5,230 bases of DNA from Actinomycetota bacterium (GTDB lineage: Bacteria > Actinomycetota > Thermoleophilia > Solirubrobacterales > Solirubrobacteraceae): positions 1-5,230 of the forward strand of contig WLNG01000120.1 of NCBI GenBank assembly GCA_009699915.1, written 5' to 3'. Below, piece by piece: positions 1 through 5,230 of this stretch. How positions within the stretch are numbered: position 1 is the first letter of the stretch; each line of letters opens with the position of its first letter. Position numbers and translations under genes: made by a program. Under the pieces are notes generated by a model. That model saw only the letters and a program-made list of their open reading frames with translations, ran no database searches and was not told where the DNA came from.

Positions 1-685
1 TCGACGGCAGCAGGCCGACCGTCAGGTCGGTCCCCGGACCCTCGAAGCGCAGAGCGTCGAAGCGCGGGCCGGTGAGCCGCTCGGCCGCCTCGATCAGCGC
101 GTCGGCGCGACCCCGCCAGGCGGCGACCGGGTCGTCTTCGTCGAGGCGCAGCACGTGCGTGACCTCCTCGACGAGCAGCGCGAGCGCCTCATCCTCGGGC
201 AGCTGAGGGTGGACGAGCCGCGCCCACGGCCGGCTCGGGCAGGGCCCCGCGGTCCAGTTCGTCGTGCGCTCGTTGATCGTCGTGATCGTCTCGCGCACGA
301 AGGGGAGCTGGTCGAGCCCCATGCGGGCCGGGTCCACGTCGTCGAGGAGCCCCGGAGTCACGGGGCCGGTGAGCCCGATCCGCGCGCAGCGCTGCTCGCC
401 GAGCGCCAGCGCGCGATCCCCGTACCACGAGGGGACGAAGCCGAGCGTGTCCTGCGCGGCATGCAGCAGGCGCTCGCGCTTGACGTGCGGGTCGAAGTAC
501 GCGACGTCGACGAACCGCGCGCCGTGGCGGTAGGCGCTCGCCGCGATCGCGCGCACCACCTCCTCCTTACCGAGCTCGCCGCCGACGGCGACGATCTGCC
601 CGGGCTGGACGTTGGCGCCGAAGCCCACGAGCAGGTCGGCGAAACGCTCGAGCGCGGCGGGGTTGAAGCCGCTCTGACCGGTCAT
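1..685 (-). CDS. M29-family metallo-aminopeptidase, N-terminal part (runs off left edge)
   Basis: The minus strand is open from an ATG at 685 to the window edge, giving 228 residues with no stop. The translation reads as the N-terminal region of a peptidase family M29 (AmpS / aminopeptidase T / PepS) enzyme. Visible family features are an opening helix followed by NVQPGQ (residues 25-30), a YRHGARFVDV segment (52-61), an NERTTNWT stretch (138-145) followed by PW.R, a DPVAAWR motif (185-191), and FEGPGTDLTVGL (214-225). M29 enzymes are cytoplasmic exopeptidases that remove N-terminal residues using a two-metal centre. Family members are about 370-415 residues long, so roughly 150-180 residues are missing here. 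The metal ligands, as I recall, lie in that missing part, so catalytic competence cannot be judged. No Shine-Dalgarno sequence precedes the ATG; a TAGGGT hexamer seven bases upstream suggests a leaderless transcript. The gene is divergent from the BI-1 operon. Confidence 0.88.
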   Translation of the reverse strand, partial: MTGQSGFNPAALERFADLLVGFGANVQPGQIVAVGGELGKEEVVRAIAASAYRHGARFVDVAYFDPHVKRERLLHAAQDTLGFVPSWYGDRALALGEQRCARIGLTGPVTPGLLDDVDPARMGLDQLPFVRETITTINERTTNWTAGPCPSRPWARLVHPQLPEDEALALLVEEVTHVLRLDEDDPVAAWRGRADALIEAAERLTGPRFDALRFEGPGTDLTVGLLPS

Positions 686-692
686 CCGACGC

Positions 693-698
693 ACCCTA
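693..698 (-). promoter_or_regulatory. Putative -10 element for a leaderless aminopeptidase transcript
   Basis: On the minus strand the hexamer TAGGGT (698 to 693) fits the TANNNT -10 pattern. It lies exactly seven bases before the ATG at 685, so transcription would begin at or next to the start codon. This spacing is typical of leaderless genes in actinobacteria. No convincing -35 hexamer is seen 16-18 bases further upstream, and no purine-rich ribosome site precedes the ATG. The assignment rests on motif and position only. Confidence 0.45.
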
Positions 699-712
699 GC
701 TGGCGGTTGCGG

Positions 713-718
713 CACAAT
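713..718 (+). promoter_or_regulatory. Putative -10 element for the BI-1/msrA operon
   Basis: CACAAT matches TATAAT at four of six positions, although the usually conserved first T is absent. It ends seven bases before the ATG at 726, the same spacing as in the divergent aminopeptidase promoter. If it is real, transcription starts at about 725-726 and the first operon gene is leaderless from 726. The alternative ATG at 717 would then lie inside the -10 element and could not be used. No clear -35 element is seen. Confidence 0.35.
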
Positions 719-725
719 GACGGGC

Positions 726-1379
726 ATGTCCACCAGCGGATTCGGCCTGCCCATCGCAACGGAGCGCGATCGCGCGCTCTCGATCTTCGGCCAGGTGATG
801 GGTCTCGTCGCCGTCACCTGCGGCTTCGCCGCGCTCGGCGCCTACATCGGCAAGGACATCAGCGGGCTGGCCTGGATCATCCCGTGGTTCGGCGCGCTCG
901 CCTGCATCATCGGTCTGAACGTCGCCAACTCCAAAGGCAAGCGGCAGCTGGCGCTGACCCTGCTCTTCGCGCTCGGGCTGCTGCTGGGCGTCAGCATCGG
1001 TAACACGATCAACTACTACGCGCAGACGCAGCCGACCGCGCTGTACCAGGCGGCGGGGGCGACGGCGCTCTTCGTCGGCATCCTCGGCGCTGGTGGCTAC
1101 GCGATCCGCCGCGACCTCTCGGGCCTTTACCGGATCGCGTTCTTCGCGCTGCTCGGCCTGCTCGTTCTCGGGCTCGTCGCGGTCCTCTTCCAGATTCAGG
1201 GGATCTATCTCCTGTGGGCGATCCTCGGCCTGGCGGTCTTCGGCCTCTACACGGTGATCGACTTCAACCGGCTGCGCCGCGCCGGGCAGGGCGAGGTGAT
1301 CCCGCTCGCTGCCGGGATCTTCCTGGACGTCTTCAACATCTTCCTCTTCTTCCTGCAGATCTTCGGAGGCCGCAATTGA
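726..1379 (+). CDS. Bax inhibitor-1 (BI-1/YccA/TMBIM) family integral membrane protein
   Basis: The product has 217 residues and is strongly hydrophobic, with about seven membrane segments near residues 21-41, 46-66, 74-94, 107-126, 135-155, 160-180 and 190-212. The last two carry the family signature: YTVIDFNR with Asp179, then [15 protein letters not shown] with Asp201. These match the paired aspartates that form the pH/calcium latch in the structurally studied bacterial homologue YetJ. Family members are inner-membrane proteins linked to calcium leak, stress tolerance or protease regulation. The specific role here is not known. A second in-frame ATG lies nine bases upstream at 717. I chose 726 because 717 overlaps the likely -10 hexamer and neither start has a good ribosome site. 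The stop codon overlaps the msrA TTG start, so this is probably the first gene of a four-gene operon. Confidence 0.88.
   Translation: MSTSGFGLPIATERDRALSIFGQVMGLVAVTCGFAALGAYIGKDISGLAWIIPWFGALACIIGLNVANSKGKRQLALTLLFALGLLLGVSIGNTINYYAQTQPTALYQAAGATALFVGILGAGGYAIRRDLSGLYRIAFFALLGLLVLGLVAVLFQIQGIYLLWAILGLAVFGLYTVIDFNRLRRAGQGEVIPLAAGIFLDVFNIFLFFLQIFGGRN
1365..1369 (+). promoter_or_regulatory. Shine-Dalgarno site that decides the msrA TTG start
   Basis: GGAGG lies inside the last codons of the BI-1-family gene and is six bases before the TTG at 1376. It is the clearest ribosome site near any start in the window. It favours TTG 1376 over the later in-frame ATG at 1406, which has no purine-rich sequence at a suitable distance. 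It also implies that msrA translation is coupled to the upstream gene. Confidence 0.7.
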
Positions 1380-2059
1380 GTTTCTTGGATCGTTTCGCAC
1401 ATTCGATGGAGGTCCCCTCGTCGGAGGCCGCGCTCCCCGGGCGGGCGCAGGAGATCCCGGGAGTCCCCGACCGTCACGCGGTCAGCGGCGCGCCGATCCG
1501 CCCTCCGTTTGGTGAGGGCGTGCGCACGATCGTCGTGGGGCTCGGCTGCTTCTGGGGCGCCGAGCGGCTCTTCTGGCAGCTCGATGGGGTCGTCAGCACC
1601 GCGGTCGGGTACGCGGGCGGCTCGACGCCGAACCCGACGTACGAGGAGGTCTGCTCCGGGCAGACCGGCCACACCGAGGTGGTGCTCGTCGCCTACGACC
1701 CGGCCCGGATCTCCACCGAGGCGCTGCTCGCCGTCTTCTGGGAGGGGCACGACCCGACGCAGGGAATGCGCCAGGGCAACGACGTCGGCACGCAGTACCG
1801 CTCGGCGATCTTCTGGGACGGCGAAGATCAGCATGCCGCGGCGCTCGCCACGCGCGAGCGCTTCCAGGCGGCGCTGAGCACCGTCGGGATGGGTGAGATC
1901 ACCACCGAGATCGCCCCCGCCGGGCCCTTCTACTACGCCGAGGACTACCACCAGCAGTACCTCCACAAGGTGCCCCACGGGTACTGCGGTCTGGGCGGGA
2001 CCGGCGTCAGCTGTCCCGTCGGCTCGGGTGCGAGCCTCGGCGGGCCCGAGGCCGAATGA
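1376..2059 (+). CDS. msrA: Peptide-methionine (S)-S-oxide reductase MsrA
   Basis: MsrA reduces the S-epimer of methionine sulfoxide in proteins and as free amino acid, using a catalytic cysteine that is recycled through disulfides and thioredoxin. The 227-residue product matches the long E. coli-type enzyme along its length. The N-terminal ALPGR segment (19-23) is followed by the catalytic GCFWG motif with Cys58, then [16 protein letters not shown] (84-101), [10 protein letters not shown] (134-143) and [13 protein letters not shown] (186-198). By alignment to the E. coli enzyme, Glu101, Asp136 and Tyr141 are the active-site partners of Cys58. Cys204 and Cys213, in [13 protein letters not shown], are the likely recycling cysteines. 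About 14 residues follow the last cysteine. The TTG start overlaps the previous stop (TTGA) and has a GGAGG site; the start gives the normal family N-terminus. The stop overlaps the next gene's ATG (ATGA). Confidence 0.96.
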   Translation: MSFLDRFAHSMEVPSSEAALPGRAQEIPGVPDRHAVSGAPIRPPFGEGVRTIVVGLGCFWGAERLFWQLDGVVSTAVGYAGGSTPNPTYEEVCSGQTGHTEVVLVAYDPARISTEALLAVFWEGHDPTQGMRQGNDVGTQYRSAIFWDGEDQHAAALATRERFQAALSTVGMGEITTEIAPAGPFYYAEDYHQQYLHKVPHGYCGLGGTGVSCPVGSGASLGGPEAE

Positions 2060-2862
2060 GCGAGGGCCGCGTCCGCATCGACGTCAGCGGCCACGTCGCG
2101 GAGGTCGTGCTCACTCGCCCCGACAAGCACAACGCGCTCGACGGCGAGATGTTCCAGGCGATCGACGCGGCGATCGCGCAGGTCCGCTCCACGGCCGGCG
2201 TGCGCGCCGTGGTGCTGCACGGCGAGGGGCCGAGCTTCTGCTCCGGGCTGGACGTCGGCGCGCTGATGGGCGGCGGCGGGCTGACGATCGACGATCTGCT
2301 CGAGCGCCCGTCCGGGCAGCGCGCAAACCTCGCTCAGCGCGTCAGCGTCGGCTGGATGGAGCTGCCGATGCCGGTGATCGCGGCGCTGCACGGCAACGTC
2401 TTCGGCGGCGGGATGCAGATCGCGCTCGGCGCCGACGTGCGCATCGCCGCGCCGACGGCGAAGCTCAGCATCATGGAGGCCAAGTGGGGACTGGTCCCGG
2501 ACATGGGGATCACCGCAACGCTGCCGCGCCTGATGCCAGCCGACCGCGCGCTCGAGCTGACCTGCACCGCCCGCGTCGTGTCGGGCGAGGAGGCGGCGGC
2601 GCTCGGCCTTGTGACGAGCACCGACGACGATCCGATCTCCGCTGCCCGCGCGCTCGCAGCCGAGATCGCGGACCGTTCCCCGGACGCCGTCCGCGCCGTC
2701 AAGCGGCTCTACGGCGCGGCCTGGCCGGGCGGCGGAGATGCGGGCCTTGCGCTAGAGAGCGAGCTTCAGCGCCCGTTGCTCGGGTCGCCGAACCAGATCG
2801 CCGCCGTGATGGCGGGGATGCGCGGGGAGCCGGGCGAGTTCACCGACCCCGACCCCGCGTGA
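2056..2862 (+). CDS. Crotonase-superfamily protein (enoyl-CoA hydratase/isomerase-like)
   Basis: The 268-residue product is a full-length crotonase-fold protein of the kind that acts on CoA thioesters in the cytoplasm. The N-terminal [10 protein letters not shown] (20-29) is the usual first motif. FCSGLD (61-66) and the GGG at 117-119 supply the backbone amides of the oxyanion hole, with Ser63 and Gly118 as the likely positions. The segment at 138-150 includes [12 protein letters not shown]. Aligned to rat mitochondrial enoyl-CoA hydratase, the Glu164 position is kept as Glu141, but the Glu144 position is Gln121. Asp149 sits where dienoyl-CoA isomerase has its third acidic residue. It is therefore not a textbook hydratase, and its substrate and reaction cannot be assigned. 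The ATG overlaps the msrA stop by 4 bases, with a short-spaced GAGG at 2048-2051. C-terminal residues 262-268 (FTDPDPA) are Asp/Pro-rich. Confidence 0.9.
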   Translation: MSEGRVRIDVSGHVAEVVLTRPDKHNALDGEMFQAIDAAIAQVRSTAGVRAVVLHGEGPSFCSGLDVGALMGGGGLTIDDLLERPSGQRANLAQRVSVGWMELPMPVIAALHGNVFGGGMQIALGADVRIAAPTAKLSIMEAKWGLVPDMGITATLPRLMPADRALELTCTARVVSGEEAAALGLVTSTDDDPISAARALAAEIADRSPDAVRAVKRLYGAAWPGGGDAGLALESELQRPLLGSPNQIAAVMAGMRGEPGEFTDPDPA

Positions 2863-2872
2863 GGCGGCCGCG

Positions 2873-3724
2873 GTGACGTCCCAGGTCCACATCACCGAGT
2901 TCACCGACCCGACCTGCCCGTGGGCGTACAACGCCGAGCCGCGGCGGCTGCGCCTGACCTGGACGTACGGAGATCAGCTGAGCTGGGAGGTGCGGATGGT
3001 CGTGCTCTCGCGCAGCTCCGAGGAGATCCTCGCCCGGTACTCGCTGGAGGCCCTGGAACAGGCGGGTGCGCAGATTTTCCAGGAGCACGGGATGCCCGTT
3101 TCCGAGAAGCCGTATCGCGCGGTGGGCAGCATCGATGCCTGCCGGGCCGTGGTCGCCGCCCGGCACGGGCAGCCCGGCGCCCATCGCCGGCTGCTGCGCG
3201 AACTGCGCCACCGCTTCTTCGCCCGCGAGGCGATCGATGATCCCGAGGTCATCGCGCGGGCGGCGCTCGCCGCTGGAATCGATCCGCAGGCGCTGGCCGG
3301 CTGGCTCGCCGATCCTGCCACCGAGGCAGAGCTCGCGCGCGACATGGCGCTCGCGCGCGACCCGCTCCCCGCTGCGCTTGCGCTGGGCCACAAGCTCGCC
3401 GCCTGGGACGGGGGCATGCGCTACACGTGCCCGTCGCTCGTCTTCGAGGCGGGCGGGCGCACCATCGCCGCGCCCGGCTTCCAGCCGAGCGAGAGCTACG
3501 ACGTGGCGGTCGCCAACCTCGCGCCCGGGCTCAAGCGGCGACCGCCCGCGGAGGACGCCGCCGAGCTCCTCGACTGGGCGCAGGCGAACGGCGTGGGCCC
3601 GCTTGCGACCGTCGAGGTCGCCACGCTGATGGGCGTCGAGCGCGACGAGGCGATCCTGCGCCTTGAGGCTGCGGGCGCCCACCTGGAGCCGCTCGGCGCG
3701 GACGGGTTCTGGAGTCGGGTCTAG
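2873..3724 (+). CDS. DsbA-like thioredoxin-fold protein with CPWA motif
   Basis: The 283-residue protein fits the DsbA/FrnE/2-hydroxychromene-2-carboxylate isomerase group. It has an N-terminal beta strand followed by DPTCPWAY (12-19), a long helical insertion (about 47-175), and a return to the thioredoxin fold at RYTCPSLVFEAGGR (183-196) with the likely cis-proline at Pro187. The active-site motif is C15-P-W-A18, so the second cysteine of a classical CXXC is absent and ordinary dithiol oxidation is unlikely. Cys186, directly before the predicted cis-proline, should face Cys15 in this fold. Residues 226-283 look like a separate helical or winged-helix tail rich in charged residues. There is no signal peptide, so it should act in the cytoplasm. 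It starts with GTG 10 bases after the crotonase stop, with GAGG at 2861-2864. Its substrate is unknown; glutathione- or CoA-type chemistry and structural use of the fold are both possible. Confidence 0.82.
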   Translation: MTSQVHITEFTDPTCPWAYNAEPRRLRLTWTYGDQLSWEVRMVVLSRSSEEILARYSLEALEQAGAQIFQEHGMPVSEKPYRAVGSIDACRAVVAARHGQPGAHRRLLRELRHRFFAREAIDDPEVIARAALAAGIDPQALAGWLADPATEAELARDMALARDPLPAALALGHKLAAWDGGMRYTCPSLVFEAGGRTIAAPGFQPSESYDVAVANLAPGLKRRPPAEDAAELLDWAQANGVGPLATVEVATLMGVERDEAILRLEAAGAHLEPLGADGFWSRV

Positions 3725-3725
3725 C

Positions 3726-3758
3726 CGGAGCCCGCGCCGCTCACGCTCACGCGGGCCG
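3726..3758. terminator. Possible bidirectional hairpin terminator between convergent genes
   Basis: CCCGCG (3731-3736) pairs with CGCGGG (3750-3755). The stem can be extended by CGG (3726-3728) pairing with CCG (3756-3758) across a 2-base bulge. The loop is about 13 bases and contains a tandem GCTCAC repeat (3739-3750). The hairpin fills the 22-base gap between the two convergent stop codons and enters the end of the acyl-CoA synthetase gene. No T-tract follows on either strand, so intrinsic termination is uncertain; high-GC genomes often have such stems without clear U-runs. Confidence 0.35.
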
Positions 3759-5230
3759 TTCCCAGGCGCCGGCCGCGCCCTGTTCGCGCAGCTCGAACTT
3801 CTGGATCTTCTCGGTCGGCGTCTTCGGCAGCGACTCCACGATCCGCACGTAGCGCGGCACCATGAAGGCCGCCATGCGCTCGGCGCAGTGCGCGATCAGG
3901 TCCTCGGGGTCGAGGGCGTGTCCCTCGCGCGGGACGACGACGACCATCACCTCCTCCTCGCCGAGCTCCGATGGGACGCCGACCGCAGCCGTCTCCGCAA
4001 CGTGCGGGTGGGCGTTGACCGTGCGCTCGATCTCGTACGAGGAGATGTTTTCGCCACGCCGCCGGATGCAGTCCTTCAGGCGGTCGATGAACTCGAAGTA
4101 GCCGTCCTCGTCACGCCGCCCGCGATCGCCGGAGTGGAACCAGCCGTCGCGCAGTGCGCCCTCAGTTGCCTCGGGATTCTTGAAGTACCCGAGGAACATC
4201 GTGTTCGCCTGATCGGTACGGCAGACGAACTCGCCGGGCTCGCCCGGGTCGCAGGTTGTGCCGTCCTCGCGCTGGATCTCGACCTGCGCCCAGCTCACCG
4301 GAATCCCGCAGCGGCCGATGCGCACGTCGTCCGGTGGGCTCGCCAGGCAGACGCCGGCCGTTTCGGTGAGCCCGTAGATCTCCACGAGCTGGATCCCGAA
4401 GCGCTGCTCGAACTCGCGCCAGAGCTGGGCGGGGGCGGCGCTGCCGGCCGTGATTCGCACGGGGTTGTCGGCGTCGTCCTCGCGCACCGGCTGCTTGAGC
4501 AGGATCGTGATCATCACGCCCATGTAGTTGAAGACGGTCGCCTGATGGCGGCGCATCTCGTCGAGGAAGCCGGAGGCCGAGAACTTCGCGCTCATCACCG
4601 CGGGGCGCCCCGAGAGCAGCGACGGCATCACCGTGATCGACTGCGCGTTGATGTGAAAGAGCGGCAGGCAGGTCCACAGACGGTCGTCCTCGCGCAGGCG
4701 CACGTAGCGCTGCGCGTACTCCAGGCCCGCGGCGGCGTAGGCGTTGTGGCAGGTCATCACGCCCTTCGGGAGCCCGGTCGTCCCCGACGTGTAGAGGACG
4801 GCCGCCAGGTCGCCGGGGGCGACGTCGGCACGCGGTGCGGCCGGGTGGCGCTCGGCCAGCAGCGGCGTGAGCAGCGCGAAGCGCCCGTCCACCACGCCAT
4901 CCCCGGCGAGGAGCAGTTGCTGCGGTCCGCAGCCCGCCGGCAGCGCCGCCTCCCAGGCCTCGCGCAGTGGAGCGTCCACGACGCCGATCCGCGCGTCGCA
5001 GTGTTCGACGATGTAGCGCAGCCCGTCGCCGCGCAGCGCGGTGTTCACGGGGACGAGCACGGCCCCGAGCAGCGTCGTGCCGAGCCAGAGATCGAGGAAG
5101 TCGAGGCCGTTGGGCAGCATCACGGCGAGCGTGTCGCCCGCCCCGAGCCCGAGGCCCGCGAGCATCCCCGCGGCGTTCTGCGCCCGCGCGAGTGCATCGG
5201 CGAACGTCAGCTGCGTGTCCTGGATCCAGA
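3747..5230 (-). CDS. ANL-superfamily acyl-CoA synthetase (AMP-forming), lacking N-terminus (runs off right edge)
   Basis: The minus frame is open to the window edge, so the ATG at 5165 is internal: 21 residues upstream of it (WIQDTQLTFADALARAQNAA) look like normal family sequence. The visible part has 493 residues. Counting from its first residue, it has the P-loop motif YTSGTTGLPKG (146-156), the adenine-binding YGLTETAG (285-292), GWFHSGD (362-368), the hinge region DRLKD followed by RRRGENIS (382-396), and PKTPTEK with the catalytic C-terminal lysine at about 474. All core motifs for acid adenylation and CoA transfer are intact. The overall pattern, including LPLFHINAQ, resembles the carnitine-CoA ligase CaiC and other broad acid-CoA ligases. 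The acid substrate cannot be told. It converges on the BI-1/msrA/crotonase operon. The stop TGA is followed after one codon by a second in-frame TGA. Confidence 0.92.
   Translation of the reverse strand, partial: WIQDTQLTFADALARAQNAAGMLAGLGLGAGDTLAVMLPNGLDFLDLWLGTTLLGAVLVPVNTALRGDGLRYIVEHCDARIGVVDAPLREAWEAALPAGCGPQQLLLAGDGVVDGRFALLTPLLAERHPAAPRADVAPGDLAAVLYTSGTTGLPKGVMTCHNAYAAAGLEYAQRYVRLREDDRLWTCLPLFHINAQSITVMPSLLSGRPAVMSAKFSASGFLDEMRRHQATVFNYMGVMITILLKQPVREDDADNPVRITAGSAAPAQLWREFEQRFGIQLVEIYGLTETAGVCLASPPDDVRIGRCGIPVSWAQVEIQREDGTTCDPGEPGEFVCRTDQANTMFLGYFKNPEATEGALRDGWFHSGDRGRRDEDGYFEFIDRLKDCIRRRGENISSYEIERTVNAHPHVAETAAVGVPSELGEEEVMVVVVPREGHALDPEDLIAHCAERMAAFMVPRYVRIVESLPKTPTEKIQKFELREQGAAGAWERPA

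Noticed and set aside
155..1003. Plus-strand frame of 282 codons crossing the aminopeptidase and the divergent promoter.
   Set aside because: It is Arg/Ala-rich with no domain, and it overlaps two well-supported genes on different strands.
1214..1375. Upstream extension of the msrA frame to an ATG inside the BI-1-family gene.
   Set aside because: The extra residues are Pro/Arg/Leu-rich shadow sequence unlike any MsrA N-terminus, and a good ribosome site supports TTG 1376.
696..1400. Minus-strand frame of 234 codons opposite the BI-1-family gene.
   Set aside because: It is highly charged, low in complexity and without motifs, while the plus strand encodes a well-formed seven-helix protein.
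1893..2876. Plus-strand frame of 327 codons over msrA and the crotonase.
   Set aside because: It is the +1 shadow of two convincing genes, with an extremely Arg/Pro-rich translation.
2840..3682. Long minus-strand open frame of 280 codons antisense to the DsbA-like gene.
   Set aside because: It is rich in Arg, Gly, Ala and Pro with no recognisable domain, as expected from the complementary frame of a GC-rich gene. The plus-strand frame has clear family motifs.
5163..5165. ATG as the true start of the acyl-CoA synthetase.
   Set aside because: The frame stays open upstream with family-like sequence to the window edge, and a start here would remove the normal N-terminal segment.

Overview
This is a GC-rich, densely packed chromosomal segment with six protein genes. 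Two of them run off the window edges. The strong G/C bias at third codon positions, the GTG and TTG starts, the two TANNNT-like hexamers placed just upstream of start codons, and the type of msrA and crotonase sequence suggest a high-GC actinobacterium. A Solirubrobacter-like (Thermoleophilia) lineage is a guess. No rRNA, tRNA, CRISPR array, insertion sequence or phage gene is visible, and base composition looks uniform throughout.

Layout. On the minus strand, 685 down to the left edge is the N-terminal half or so of an M29-family aminopeptidase. A 40-base divergent intergenic region (686-725) separates it from a tightly coupled plus-strand run of four genes. These are a seven-helix Bax inhibitor-1 (BI-1)-family membrane protein (726-1379), peptide methionine sulfoxide reductase MsrA (1376-2059, TTG start), a crotonase-superfamily protein (2056-2862), and a DsbA-like thioredoxin-fold protein with a one-cysteine CPWA motif (2873-3724, GTG start). 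The first three overlap by 4 bases at each junction and the fourth follows after 10 bases, so they are almost certainly one operon. Converging on it from the right edge is an acyl-CoA synthetase of the ANL superfamily (5230 down to 3747), which lacks its N-terminus. A 22-base gap holding a GC-rich hairpin separates the two converging genes.

How they may fit together. MsrA repairs oxidised methionine and needs thiol recycling. The DsbA-like protein has a thiol-type fold, and the BI-1 protein belongs to a stress-associated membrane family, so part of the operon reads as redox or stress housekeeping. The crotonase and the convergent acyl-CoA synthetase both belong to CoA-ester metabolism, but they are on opposite strands and need not be co-regulated. 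I see no clear new defence, mobile or biosynthetic system. The most unusual points are the CPWA protein with a second cysteine just before its predicted cis-proline, the crotonase lacking one of the two classical catalytic glutamates, and the close coupling of these genes to BI-1 and msrA.
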